From Bacteroidales bacterium UBA4331 (lineage in GTDB: Bacteria > Bacteroidota > Bacteroidia > Bacteroidales > Paludibacteraceae): a stretch of DNA of 64,000 nucleotides. The notes beneath the pieces were generated by a model. The model was not told the DNA's origin. It searched no databases and saw nothing but the letters and a program-made list of their open reading frames with translations. How positions within the stretch are numbered: the stretch's first letter is position 1; every line of letters begins with the position of its first letter. The translations under genes and the position numbers were made by a program. Location of the stretch: NCBI GenBank assembly GCA_002394395.1, contig DGTR01000020.1:29797-93796 (forward strand), given 5' to 3'. Of the stretch, positions 1 to 8,262 are shown one piece after another.

Positions 1-780
1 ACGGGGGATATGCAACTCCTTGATGCCTCTTAAAGCCTGCAGACCACCGGTCATGATGCTGTCCAGCATAGGCGGCAATTCCAGTTCGGTCAGACGCGGG
101 CAGGCACGAAAGGCATACTCGCCGATTACACGAACGGATTGACCCATACGCACATAGTGGAGAGAATCCATTTGGTAGCACAGGTTAGAAGGGATATACA
201 GCACCGAGTCGCCGATGAACATGCTGTCTATATGCGTGCTCCAGTTGCCGGTACTGCCATTATATCCCAATGCGGATGACATACTTCCACCCCTGCAATT
301 CTTGGCGTTGAAATGTACGACCTTCAGTTTGCCGGCGTTAGCAAAGAGTCCGCTCGGCACAGATTGTACATCTTCGCCAAAAATGACTTCGCGCAAGTTT
401 AACGGTTTGAGCCAGTAACTATTGACAGTGCATTTTACAGCATTGTAGTACATCTTGGTGAGGCTATGACAGCCTTCGAACGCCCGTTCGCCTATTTTGG
501 TAATAGTCGTAGGGATAACCACCGATTCTACATCACTGTACCTCAGTGCCCATTCTCCGATTTCGGTAACGGTATATTGCACGCCGTTATGTGTTATTTG
601 TTCGGGTATGACGACATGACCGGCATAAGCGGAAGTATTAAAATAGTCTTCCTGCGTGACAGTCGCTGTACGGGTAGAGTTATTGAGGTTATAAAAGATA
701 CCATTGATTTCCACGTCGTAGGCGAGAGCCAAGAGATTGGCACCCAGACAGAGAACAAATATCAATAGCCGTTTATTCAT
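1..780 (-). CDS. BspA-like leucine-rich-repeat secreted protein, N-terminal part (cut by window edge)
   Basis: The reading frame opens with ATG at 780 and runs without a stop for 260 codons to the left edge, so the C-terminus is missing. Residues 1-20 form a signal peptide (MNKRLLIF start, hydrophobic core, cleavage near LALA). The mature part holds LRR_5-type repeats with the pattern I-x2-x-A-F-x-x-C-x-x-L (for example IGERAFEGCHSL and IGEYAFRACPRL). BspA-like proteins of this kind are exported or surface proteins; the ligand is unknown. It starts 12 nt after the cytochrome b gene on the same strand and has no visible promoter of its own, so it is probably co-transcribed with it. Partial. 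Confidence 0.85.
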   Translation of the reverse strand, partial: MNKRLLIFVLCLGANLLALAYDVEINGIFYNLNNSTRTATVTQEDYFNTSAYAGHVVIPEQITHNGVQYTVTEIGEWALRYSDVESVVIPTTITKIGERAFEGCHSLTKMYYNAVKCTVNSYWLKPLNLREVIFGEDVQSVPSGLFANAGKLKVVHFNAKNCRGGSMSSALGYNGSTGNWSTHIDSMFIGDSVLYIPSNLCYQMDSLHYVRMGQSVRVIGEYAFRACPRLTELELPPMLDSIMTGGLQALRGIKELHIPR

Positions 781-792
781 TGCATGTTACAG

Positions 793-1491
793 TTATGCGG
801 CACAGAGTATCCCGATGCCCATGCCCAGGTAATACAATACAACAATAGTGAACGGCAGTACAACGAGGGTAGCTACGACCGTACTGATGACCTCAACGCG
901 TTTCTGCCACTTGAGGTTGTTGAGTCCCATGGAGGTCATCGCCGAGCCCACACCATGATTGAGGTGGAGCCAGAGAACAACGAGCCAAAGGAGGTAGAGC
1001 ACGCAGTAGATCTGTCCCCAAACCGGAGTAGTGAACAGCTCCTTGACGTAAGCCGCGCCGTTCTGCGGGTCAAACGCACCGGTCTCAATGCCGGAAAGCT
1101 CCGCAAACTGCATCTTGAACCAGAAGTTGTAGAGGTGCAAGCATAGGAAACCGAGGATGGTGAAGCCGAGGACGAGCATATTCTCGCTCTCCCAGGTCAC
1201 ACCGGGTTTCTTGTCGGTTACCGCATAGCGGTCGTTACCACGTGCTGCTCGGTTCTGAATGGTCAGATACAGACCATAGCAGAAATGCACCAAAACGAGG
1301 AACGCAATACCGAGCGAACCGATCACTGCGTACCAGTTAGCGCCGAGGAAACGGCAGATGGCGTTGTAAGCCTCCTCGCTGAATACCAGCGCAAGGTTCA
1401 TGCAGCCGTGGAAAAGCAGGAAGAAAACCAACGCTGCTCCACTAAGCGCCATGACGAACTTACGGCCAATAGAAGAATCTTTTAACCACAT
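793..1491 (-). CDS. frdC: Succinate dehydrogenase/fumarate reductase cytochrome b subunit
   Basis: Membrane anchor of the quinone-linked fumarate reductase/succinate dehydrogenase, 232 aa, about the usual length for the Bacteroidota form. Five hydrophobic segments are visible. Candidate heme-ligand histidines lie at 28 (LFHGCMN), 69 (LVHFCYG), 119 (CLHLYNF) and 176/179 (WLHLNHG), which fits the diheme type. The family normally sits directly upstream of the flavoprotein (A) and iron-sulfur (B) genes. Here the next gene is an LRR protein and neither A nor B is in the window. Transcription would start at a strong promoter overlapping the preceding gene's terminator. Identity is firm; whether the subunit assembles with A/B genes elsewhere is inference. 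Confidence 0.9.
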   Translation of the reverse strand: MWLKDSSIGRKFVMALSGAALVFFLLFHGCMNLALVFSEEAYNAICRFLGANWYAVIGSLGIAFLVLVHFCYGLYLTIQNRAARGNDRYAVTDKKPGVTWESENMLVLGFTILGFLCLHLYNFWFKMQFAELSGIETGAFDPQNGAAYVKELFTTPVWGQIYCVLYLLWLVVLWLHLNHGVGSAMTSMGLNNLKWQKRVEVISTVVATLVVLPFTIVVLYYLGMGIGILCAA

Positions 1492-1553
1492 AAGATTGTT
1501 TGTGTTTTTAGATAAATAATATTGTTAATTAATGATGATTCGTATTTCGGCTG

Positions 1554-1584
1554 CAAAATTACTAAAAAAAAATGACATACGCAA
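1554..1584 (-). promoter_or_regulatory. Promoter of frdC
   Basis: TAATTTTG lies at 1554-1561 and TTG at 1582-1584, separated by 20 nt, the Bacteroidota housekeeping pattern. The leader is about 55-60 nt. The -33 element lies inside the terminator hairpin of the upstream phosphatase gene. Confidence 0.75.
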
Positions 1585-1600
1585 GCGCGCACGTCATTTT
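1564..1600 (-). terminator. Rho-independent terminator of the acid phosphatase gene
   Basis: On the minus strand AAAATGACGTGCGC pairs with GCGTATGTCATTTT around a GCTT loop (arms 1587-1600 and 1569-1582; two G-T pairs near the middle), followed by a T run (1564-1570). It begins only 9 nt past the phosphatase stop codon. Confidence 0.8.
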
Positions 1601-1608
1601 CTTAAGAA

Positions 1609-2328
1609 TTATTTAATATTCGCTCGATTTTTGCGTCGAAATTCCTTTTGTGCCTTCTTCAGTTGCTTGAGATAAGCCTTGCTGGTATGAAGTTTGGCAA
1701 AGGCTGCACTCGCCACTACGCGTGCGGCATCGACATCGCTCTGCCAGTGAAAGCCGGCGATGACGCGGCTCTGTCCGTATTCGAATCCCTCCTTCAGGAG
1801 CGCATCTTGTGCCTTAGGATGGATCTCGCATAAGATGAGCGCCGTGCTCCATCCCAAGGTCGTATGGCCGGAAGGATACGAACCGTTATGGCTCAACTCC
1901 TCCTCATCTTCGGGCACGAGCGTAGGCTCATGGAAGACCATATACGGACGCTTACGCATGTAAGTGATCTTCGCGCTGTCGCATGCGAAACTGGTCGTTT
2001 TGGTCGCGTCCGTCAGCAGTTTCCACAGTTGGGGAGTGTTGGTCTCGGATATCTGCACACCCATGATCGGAGAGAAAATCTCCGCCATCCGCTGGACGCT
2101 ATAAGCGGCGTCGAGCCGTGCTTTCTGTCCGCGGGGGGTGTTGCGGACACTTTTGCCCCATTGATATTGGGCGGTATCGTAGGCGTAACGCATCTCGTTG
2201 GTCTTAGGCGGCGCAGGCAGATAACGCAGAGCGTTCGGCATCTCCGGGGTCGTAAAATACGGGGTCACGTCCTCTGCAAACACGCAGATCGCAACCAGAA
2301 GAAAAGGAATAATAAGGGTACGTTTCAT
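1609..2328 (-). CDS. PAP2-family class A acid phosphatase, periplasmic
   Basis: 239-aa secreted phosphatase. A signal peptide spans residues 1-18 (cleavage near VFA). All three signatures of the PAP2/class A non-specific acid phosphatase family are present: K120-x6-RP (127-128), YPSGH at 151-155, and SRVIAGFHWQSD at 187-198, giving catalytic H155, H194 and D198. The family hydrolyses phosphomonoesters in the periplasm by a phospho-histidine intermediate; the exact substrate cannot be read from sequence. Single-gene transcription unit: promoter at 2354-2384 and terminator directly downstream. It is divergent from porQ, with which it shares a palindromic promoter region. Confidence 0.92.
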   Translation of the reverse strand: MKRTLIIPFLLVAICVFAEDVTPYFTTPEMPNALRYLPAPPKTNEMRYAYDTAQYQWGKSVRNTPRGQKARLDAAYSVQRMAEIFSPIMGVQISETNTPQLWKLLTDATKTTSFACDSAKITYMRKRPYMVFHEPTLVPEDEEELSHNGSYPSGHTTLGWSTALILCEIHPKAQDALLKEGFEYGQSRVIAGFHWQSDVDAARVVASAAFAKLHTSKAYLKQLKKAQKEFRRKNRANIK

Positions 2329-2353
2329 AATGTTTTTTTTATTTATCCAGCTG

Positions 2354-2384
2354 CAAAGGTACGAAAAAAATTACATATATGCAA
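2354..2384 (-). promoter_or_regulatory. Promoter of the acid phosphatase gene
   Basis: TACCTTTG at 2354-2361 and TTG at 2382-2384 with a 20-nt spacer. The -33 element is one arm of the palindrome GCAAAT-AA-ATTTGC (2381-2394), whose other arm carries the -33 of porQ. Confidence 0.75.
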
Positions 2385-2390
2385 ATAAAT

Positions 2391-2421
2391 TTGCACAATT
2401 CAAAAAAAAGCAGTAATTTTG
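2391..2421 (+). promoter_or_regulatory. Promoter of porQ
   Basis: TTG at 2391-2393 and TAATTTTG at 2414-2421, spacer 20 nt. Transcription should begin near 2426, leaving a leader of only about 20 nt before the GTG start at 2446. Confidence 0.75.
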
Positions 2422-2445
2422 TAGCCGAATTTAAAATGCCGTAGT

Positions 2446-3543
2446 GTGGCTATCAGAAAAAAAATAGTAACCCTTGTACTTTGTACCTTGTCCCTTTGTA
2501 CGTATGGTCAGGTATCGAATGCAGGGCGGTCGGTGTTCTCGTTTATGGGGCTGCCGGTATCGTCGCGCATCAACGCCTTGGGCGGATCGAACGTCTCACT
2601 CAGCGATGGGGATATCGCAATGGGCATGTGCAACCCGGCGTTGCTGCATGCCAATAGCCACATGATGCTGCAACTCAACTATAGCTACTACCTGCCGGGA
2701 ACGATGTTCGGTAGCGTGCTGTATGGGCATAATTTCGGGCGTTCTAAAATAGAGAAACCGGCAGAGGGTGAACCCGACAAGCCGAATTATTTCGCGGTGG
2801 GTATTCATTACTTGGACTACGGAAAGATGTACTACGCGGACAAAGACGGCAATAAGACCGGTGGTTCGTTTGGTGCTCGGGACATCTTGATAGACGTGAT
2901 GTACGCGCGTCAGTTAGGACGGATGTTCAAGGTCGGCGTGACACTCAAGCCGGTCTATTCAATCTATGAGAGTTATAGTTCGTTTGCGTTAGGCGCGGAC
3001 GTAGGAGCGCATTTCCAAAGCCCGGACTCGACATTCCAGATGGGTCTGGTGCTGCAGAACATAGGATGGCAGTTGAAGGGATTCTACTCGGAGGAAGGCG
3101 GAACGAATCATGAGATGCTGCCGCTGAACCTGCAGTTGGGTCTGACGTACCGCGTGAAGCACGCGCCGTTGCGGTTCCATCTGCAGGCGCATAACCTGCA
3201 GACATGGTACCTGAACTACGAATGGACGGGTATCGACAAGAACGTCACGACCGGTGACTTCATCCCCCATAACGTCAAATGGTACGACATGTTGTTCCGG
3301 CACACGATATGGACGATAGAGGTAGTAGATAAACGCGAGCGGTTCTACATCGCTTTCTCATATAACCACCGCCGCCGCGCGGAGTTAAATCTCGCTGATC
3401 AGCGGTCGTTAGCAGGATTCGCGTTAGGTCTCGGCGTACGAATCAAACAGGCGCATGTGGATTTTGCGATCAGTCAGATGACCAAGTCCAACTTCTCGTA
3501 CCAGGTCGGATTGACATTAGATATAAACTCGCTCATGAAATAA
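2446..3543 (+). CDS. porQ: Type IX secretion system protein PorQ-like outer-membrane beta-barrel
   Basis: 365 aa. Signal peptide (MAIRKKIVTLVLCTLSLCTYG) followed by the PorQ hallmark stretch F-x-F-M-G-L-P-x-S-S-R-x-N-A-L-G-G and N-P-A-L-L, then alternating beta-strand sequence typical of the PorV/PorQ barrel group. PorQ acts at the outer membrane in type IX secretion and attachment of proteins with C-terminal sorting tails; several such proteins lie in this window. The start is GTG at 2446, the only start consistent with both the signal peptide and the promoter; the ATG at 2436 stops after two codons. Co-transcription with cmk and ispH is likely (12-nt gap, then overlap). Confidence 0.85.
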   Translation: MAIRKKIVTLVLCTLSLCTYGQVSNAGRSVFSFMGLPVSSRINALGGSNVSLSDGDIAMGMCNPALLHANSHMMLQLNYSYYLPGTMFGSVLYGHNFGRSKIEKPAEGEPDKPNYFAVGIHYLDYGKMYYADKDGNKTGGSFGARDILIDVMYARQLGRMFKVGVTLKPVYSIYESYSSFALGADVGAHFQSPDSTFQMGLVLQNIGWQLKGFYSEEGGTNHEMLPLNLQLGLTYRVKHAPLRFHLQAHNLQTWYLNYEWTGIDKNVTTGDFIPHNVKWYDMLFRHTIWTIEVVDKRERFYIAFSYNHRRRAELNLADQRSLAGFALGLGVRIKQAHVDFAISQMTKSNFSYQVGLTLDINSLMK

Positions 3544-3544
3544 A

Positions 3545-3576
3545 TAAATGCGAAAATGAGTAAATGCGAAAATAAA
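3545..3576. repeat. 16-bp tandem repeat at the porQ-cmk junction
   Basis: Two near-identical 16-bp units (TAAATGCGAAAATGAG at 3545-3560, TAAATGCGAAAATAAA at 3561-3576). The cmk ATG at 3556 lies inside the first unit. Confidence 0.75.
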
Positions 3577-4248
3577 ATCATTGTTGCTATAGACGGATAT
3601 TCGTCGTGCGGGAAATCAACGATAGCCAAGGCGCTGGCGAAACATGCGCACGCAACCTATGTAGATACCGGCGCTATGTACCGGGCTATTGCGTTGTACG
3701 TATTAGTCGAAAGTCGAAAGTCGAAAGTCGAAAAATTGAGCGAGGAGGAGATCGTAGCGCTCTTGCCCAAGATCAAGGTAGGTTTTGTGCGGGTCGGCGA
3801 TGCGCAGCACGTGACGCTGAACGGCGAAGATGTGGAGGGTCAGATACGGACACTCGAGGTCGGCAACCGCGCTTCGGAGATCTCGCAGATCAAAGAGGTG
3901 CGTGCTTTCCTTGTCGCGCAGCAACAGGCGATGGGTGCCAACCAGAGCATCGTCATGGACGGCCGCGATATCGGAACAGTTGTCTTCCCGAAGGCTGATC
4001 TGAAGTTGTTCCTCACGGCTCGGCCGGAGGTTCGCGCGCAACGGCGGTACGACGAGTTGGTAGCCAAAGGTGAGAAGCCTGTCTATGAAGAAGTATTGGC
4101 GGATGTCAACGACCGCGACTACCGCGACACGCATCGCGCCGAGAGCCCGTTACGGCAGGCTGAAGATGCCATCGTTGTAGATAACAGCGACATGACGCCG
4201 GAAGAGCAGATGCAAGTCATTTATGATCTGTACGATAGACTCCAATAG
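3556..4248 (+). CDS. cmk: Cytidylate kinase
   Basis: 230 aa, usual length for bacterial CMP kinase, which phosphorylates CMP and dCMP with ATP in the cytoplasm. P-loop GYSSCGKST at 14-22, the nucleotide-binding DTGAMYRA at 37-44, and MDGRDIGT near 135 are all intact. Residues about 51-60 (VESRKSKVEK) are encoded by four tandem copies of a 7-bp unit in a loop not conserved in the family. The 3' end overlaps ispH by 26 nt, so the two are translationally coupled, as often seen for cmk-ispH in Bacteroidota. The start ATG lies within a repeat. Confidence 0.95.
   Translation: MSKCENKIIVAIDGYSSCGKSTIAKALAKHAHATYVDTGAMYRAIALYVLVESRKSKVEKLSEEEIVALLPKIKVGFVRVGDAQHVTLNGEDVEGQIRTLEVGNRASEISQIKEVRAFLVAQQQAMGANQSIVMDGRDIGTVVFPKADLKLFLTARPEVRAQRRYDELVAKGEKPVYEEVLADVNDRDYRDTHRAESPLRQAEDAIVVDNSDMTPEEQMQVIYDLYDRLQ
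3705..3732. repeat. AGTCGAA x4 heptamer repeat inside cmk
   Basis: Four perfect 7-bp units in frame within cmk. Because 7 is not a multiple of 3, gain or loss of a unit would frameshift the gene. The same unit family recurs at 59942-59976. Confidence 0.85.
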
Positions 4249-5155
4249 CGGTTTCTGCTTCGGTGTGACACGCGCCATCCGGACAGCGGAAGAAGAGCTC
4301 CGGAAGGGGGCTCTTTGTTGCTTGGGGGACATCGTGCATAACGGTCAGGAGGTTGTGCGGTTAGAGGGCTTAGGGCTGGAAACGATTGACAACGACGACC
4401 TGCGTTCACTACCACCCCACTCGCGCGTGCTGCTACGGGCTCACGGCGAACCGCCAAGCACGTACTGGATAGCCGAGCAAAGAGAAATAGAGGTTATCGA
4501 CGCGACCTGTCCTGTTGTAAAAAAGCTACAGGACCGTATCCACGCCTGCTACGAGCAGCATAAGAACGACGAAGCCGTCCCTCCGCAGATTGTCATCTAC
4601 GGCAAACGCGGTCATGCCGAGGTCATCGGGCTGCAAGGCCAAACGAACAACACCGCCATCGTAATCGAGCGCGAGGAGGAGTTGAACCAACTCGATTTCT
4701 CAAGACCAATCTACCTCTTCTCGCAGACCACAAAGAGCGTGGAAGGTTTTCAGAGCCTTGTCAAGGCGATTGAAGCGCGTCGTTCGTTATTACGTAATAA
4801 CGTAATTACGTCATCACGAGAAGATTATAGCGCGCCGTTCGAGTATCACGATACCATCTGCCGGTCGGTAGCGAACCGCGTGGCGCTGTTGCAGGCCTTT
4901 GCGAAGGCGCAGGACCTCGTGATCTTCGTCGGTGGAGGCAAGAGTTCCAACGCGAAGGTGCTATATCAGCATTGCGTAGAGGCGAACCCGAAGACGATCT
5001 TTGTCTCGTCACAGGACGAGTTGGAAGACAAGCTTGCGGAGTACCGCGAGCAGATACAAACAAATCCCGACTGGAAAGTCGGGATCTGTGGTGCTACAAG
5101 TACACCGTTATGGTTAATGGAAAAGTGCAAGGCATCAATAGAGGAGGTGCGATAG
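4223..5155 (+). CDS. ispH: 4-hydroxy-3-methylbut-2-enyl diphosphate reductase (IspH/LytB)
   Basis: 310 aa. Last step of the MEP isoprenoid pathway, making IPP and DMAPP with a 4Fe-4S cluster. The three cluster cysteines are visible: C12 (GFCFG), C96 (DATCPVVKK) and C213 (DTICRSVANR), with conserved histidines H39, H74 and H131. Residues about 188-204 are an extra loop just before the third cysteine, encoded by four 8-bp repeats rich in ACG; family members I know are shorter here. It overlaps cmk by 26 nt. Its stop codon TAG abuts, with no gap, the stop codon of the convergent LRR gene. Confidence 0.95.
   Translation: MICTIDSNSGFCFGVTRAIRTAEEELRKGALCCLGDIVHNGQEVVRLEGLGLETIDNDDLRSLPPHSRVLLRAHGEPPSTYWIAEQREIEVIDATCPVVKKLQDRIHACYEQHKNDEAVPPQIVIYGKRGHAEVIGLQGQTNNTAIVIEREEELNQLDFSRPIYLFSQTTKSVEGFQSLVKAIEARRSLLRNNVITSSREDYSAPFEYHDTICRSVANRVALLQAFAKAQDLVIFVGGGKSSNAKVLYQHCVEANPKTIFVSSQDELEDKLAEYREQIQTNPDWKVGICGATSTPLWLMEKCKASIEEVR
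4787..4818. repeat. 8-bp tandem repeat inside ispH
   Basis: Four octamers TTATTACG, TAATAACG, TAATTACG, TCATCACG in a row, in frame, encoding a loop between beta strands ahead of the third cluster cysteine. Confidence 0.75.
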
Positions 5156-8100
5156 CTACTTTACCTTCTGCCCTGTCACTGTATATACTTTTTCTCCGAG
5201 AAGTACATATACTTGCCCATCGCGAATAACTTTCCGCGGAGTTTCTCCATTAGAAGAAGGGGAGGCAAAGGATGTTGGAGTGCTATCATTATAGACTGCG
5301 CGAACCGTTATACCGTCTTCTATATCTCCAGCGACAGCCTGCCAGCCGACAAAGACCTTCTCTGCTACAATAGGTGCTGCGGGTACTGCGTCTGTAATGT
5401 GAGATGTCATTATCAGTTGATTATTTGCATCTACAAAATGTACTTTCAGAGCAGTTGAAGCATCTAAGCTATATAATGCAATAACATATAAATCTTTCGT
5501 CACATTTGACAAATCGCGGCTCCATCCGTCGAATAGATAGCCCTCTCGCATAGGCGATACCGGCGCCATAGCTTCTGATCCTTCCTCTACTTTTACTACG
5601 CCTAACTCATCTCCGTTCCAATCTAAGAAAGTTAGAGCATGGATAGGTACGGCACGGAATGTAGCAATATAAGTAGCATTGCCGGTTACGATTTCTATTG
5701 CCGGTTGCCAGCCATCAAAATGGTAAGCGAAGTGTTCTGTACTCTCTTTAGAAGGTTCCTCGCAAGAAGGCATCTCACCATATGCCCACTTACGCGAGAA
5801 AATATCAGAGCCATCTTCGTTTCGGAAAGTAATGGTATATTCGTTGACTACACTATCATAATGAGCAGTATAACGAGTGTCTGCCAAAGCCGGCACGATT
5901 TCGGGTTCCCAGCCTGTGAATGTATAGGTATATTGAGCTGTTGCCTGTCTAGTTGGCGCTTCCGGTACTGAAGGAAGTGTATTGTAAAGTACTTCATCTT
6001 CCTGTAAAACAGTACCATTCCAATCTACAAACTGAATTGCGAATGTCTGTACTTTGAAACTTGCCACCAAGGTTGTATCTTGGGTCACTAACAGGGTGCG
6101 CAGAGGTTCAGTGTTACCATCACTCCAAGTTTCAAAAATAAATCCGGTATTAGGAACAGCCTCGATCTGCATCATTCCCGTCGAACAATCAAGTTCGCCT
6201 TGACTTACTACTCCCATCGACTCATCAGCAGAACTGATAGTAACAGTGAAAGGTGAGTATTCATCAAACTGAGTGAAATAATTATCCCAAGTTGTACTGA
6301 CATACGCGCTCATGCTTCCGCAGGGAACACGTAACATCGCATTTTCCGCAATAGAAGAAAATACTCCACTTTCTAAGGTAGCAGGAGTGCTACTTTCACA
6401 AGTTACTGTTTTGAGGCTTTCACAGGAACCAAAAGCATAACTATTAAGTTTGGTTATATTCTTTGGAATAGTCACTTTCTTTAGCGATGTACAAATTGCG
6501 AAAGCGCTTGCCCCAATCTCTTTAACGCTGGCAGGGAATGAAACGGAAGGTAAATTTTCAGCACCGTCACATAAATGAGCAGGGATATATTCTACGGAGT
6601 TACCAAAAGTTATTTTTGTCAGTAAATCAAATGTGTAAAGATTTGTAGGACCATCATTGGCCTGCTTGGCGTTCCACACAAGGGTCTTTACTGGGGAGCT
6701 TTCAAATGCTGTATTACAGATGGTTTTTATAGCTTTCCCGATTGTAACGGAAGTCAAAGAATCACAATCGGAGAAGGAATAACACCCGATCTTGGTAACT
6801 TTATTGGGGATAACAATTTTCTTTAGCGATTTACACCCATCGAATGCTAAGTCGTCTATTTCCTTGAGGCTGGAAGGAAAAGTAACTGTCTTTAGTTTTA
6901 CTGCTTTATAGCAAAATTGTTCGGGAATAAACTCCACTTCATTACCAAAAGTAACACTCTCCAAGTTAGGAAGACCTGCGTATGATATAGCATAACCTCC
7001 GGCCCTATCTATCACATGTTTTGCATTAAAGGTGAGTTTTTTTACATACCGAGGATCAAAAGCATCCCATATATCCATATCCACTACCGCTTTACCGATG
7101 GTAATATCGGTCAACACCTGACAACCTTCAAATGCATCATCTTTAATCGTTGTTACATTATCCGGAATAACGACAGAGGTCAGCCGCTTGCAGTTGTAAA
7201 ATGCATTATCTTCTATCGTTTGTAACCCACTTCCAAAGGAAACAGAGACTATTCTTTGGCAACCGCTGAATGTAAACATACCGATTCTGGTCAGCGCGTC
7301 AGGAAATTGGAGTTGTGTAATAACCGTGTTTTCAAAAGCATTATCGTCTATTTCCAATAAAGATGAGCCAAAGGTAACCGAACTTAAGCTGGAGCAAAGT
7401 CCAAATGCATTTTCATTTATATACACTAATGAATTAGGAAGCGTAACGCTTGTAACCGGCATTCCGCTAAACGCATCCTCGGCAATAATGACTGTTCCGT
7501 CTTTTATAGTAGCGGCTCCGGAGAAATTATCGCCTCCGCGGATACACGCCTTGTCCACATAGAAAATATTATTCTTCCAGTTCTTACTATCCAGTTCCAA
7601 CGCCGTATTATAGAATGCATCTAAATGAATTGTTCGAACACCTGTTCCTAACGTCACATTGGTAAGAGCTGTACAACCGAAAAATGCGTCTCTACCGATT
7701 GTTTTAATATTGTTCGGAATAACGATTTGTTGCAGGGAAGTACAATTGGAACACATAGAAATAGGTATTTCCTCCAAAGCATTGGATAGAGTAAGTGATC
7801 TCAACATCCGGCAGTTGGAAAAAGCAGATGTCTCTATATAATGCAAATTCGATGGAAGTGTAAGCGTTGTAATTGCGCTATTACAAAAACTCGAATTACA
7901 AATAGAATCCAGTGTGCTCGGCAGAGTAACGGAAGTGAGGTTTTCAAAACCATAGAACGCATTAGTACCTGCGGATGTTATACCCTCATTGATAACCACC
8001 TTTTTAACGGATTCATAATAATCATCCCAAGGATACGCCTCACCACCCATATACACATCTTCCATACTGCCGGAGCCCGATATAGTCAACAATCCGGTAG

Positions 8101-8209
8101 TAGTAGTAAGAGACCATGTAATGCTGTTTCCGTACGTACCGGAATAAGTAGCCGCTTGGGCGAAAATCACACTTGCCAAAGCAAGTATGAATGTAAAGAT
8201 TCTTTTCAT
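5156..8209 (-). CDS. BspA-like LRR surface protein with InlB-type repeats and C-terminal sorting tail
   Basis: 1017 aa. Signal peptide 1-19 (ending FAQA). Residues about 50-640 are a long array of LRR_5 repeats (pattern L-x-x-V-x-I-P-x-x-V-x-x-I-x-x-x-A-F-x-x-C). Then come several Listeria-Bacteroides (InlB B) repeats with the F-x-G-W and Y-x-A-x-Y/F signatures (about 660-960). The last 30 residues hold the tail P-R-K-V-I-x-D-G-Q-V-Y-x-L-x-G-E-K-x-Y-x-x-x-G-Q-K-V-K, shared in form with two other secreted proteins here and probably an export/anchoring signal. BspA relatives take part in adhesion; the target is unknown. It lies 53 nt downstream of the glucanotransferase gene with no clear promoter between. 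Confidence 0.88.
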   Translation of the reverse strand: MKRIFTFILALASVIFAQAATYSGTYGNSITWSLTTTTGLLTISGSGSMEDVYMGGEAYPWDDYYESVKKVVINEGITSAGTNAFYGFENLTSVTLPSTLDSICNSSFCNSAITTLTLPSNLHYIETSAFSNCRMLRSLTLSNALEEIPISMCSNCTSLQQIVIPNNIKTIGRDAFFGCTALTNVTLGTGVRTIHLDAFYNTALELDSKNWKNNIFYVDKACIRGGDNFSGAATIKDGTVIIAEDAFSGMPVTSVTLPNSLVYINENAFGLCSSLSSVTFGSSLLEIDDNAFENTVITQLQFPDALTRIGMFTFSGCQRIVSVSFGSGLQTIEDNAFYNCKRLTSVVIPDNVTTIKDDAFEGCQVLTDITIGKAVVDMDIWDAFDPRYVKKLTFNAKHVIDRAGGYAISYAGLPNLESVTFGNEVEFIPEQFCYKAVKLKTVTFPSSLKEIDDLAFDGCKSLKKIVIPNKVTKIGCYSFSDCDSLTSVTIGKAIKTICNTAFESSPVKTLVWNAKQANDGPTNLYTFDLLTKITFGNSVEYIPAHLCDGAENLPSVSFPASVKEIGASAFAICTSLKKVTIPKNITKLNSYAFGSCESLKTVTCESSTPATLESGVFSSIAENAMLRVPCGSMSAYVSTTWDNYFTQFDEYSPFTVTISSADESMGVVSQGELDCSTGMMQIEAVPNTGFIFETWSDGNTEPLRTLLVTQDTTLVASFKVQTFAIQFVDWNGTVLQEDEVLYNTLPSVPEAPTRQATAQYTYTFTGWEPEIVPALADTRYTAHYDSVVNEYTITFRNEDGSDIFSRKWAYGEMPSCEEPSKESTEHFAYHFDGWQPAIEIVTGNATYIATFRAVPIHALTFLDWNGDELGVVKVEEGSEAMAPVSPMREGYLFDGWSRDLSNVTKDLYVIALYSLDASTALKVHFVDANNQLIMTSHITDAVPAAPIVAEKVFVGWQAVAGDIEDGITVRAVYNDSTPTSFASPSSNGETPRKVIRDGQVYVLLGEKVYTVTGQKVK

Positions 8210-8262
8210 TCAACTATTACTAATAAGGTTATGCCAATTGTGCTTGCCAAGTATTACAAATA

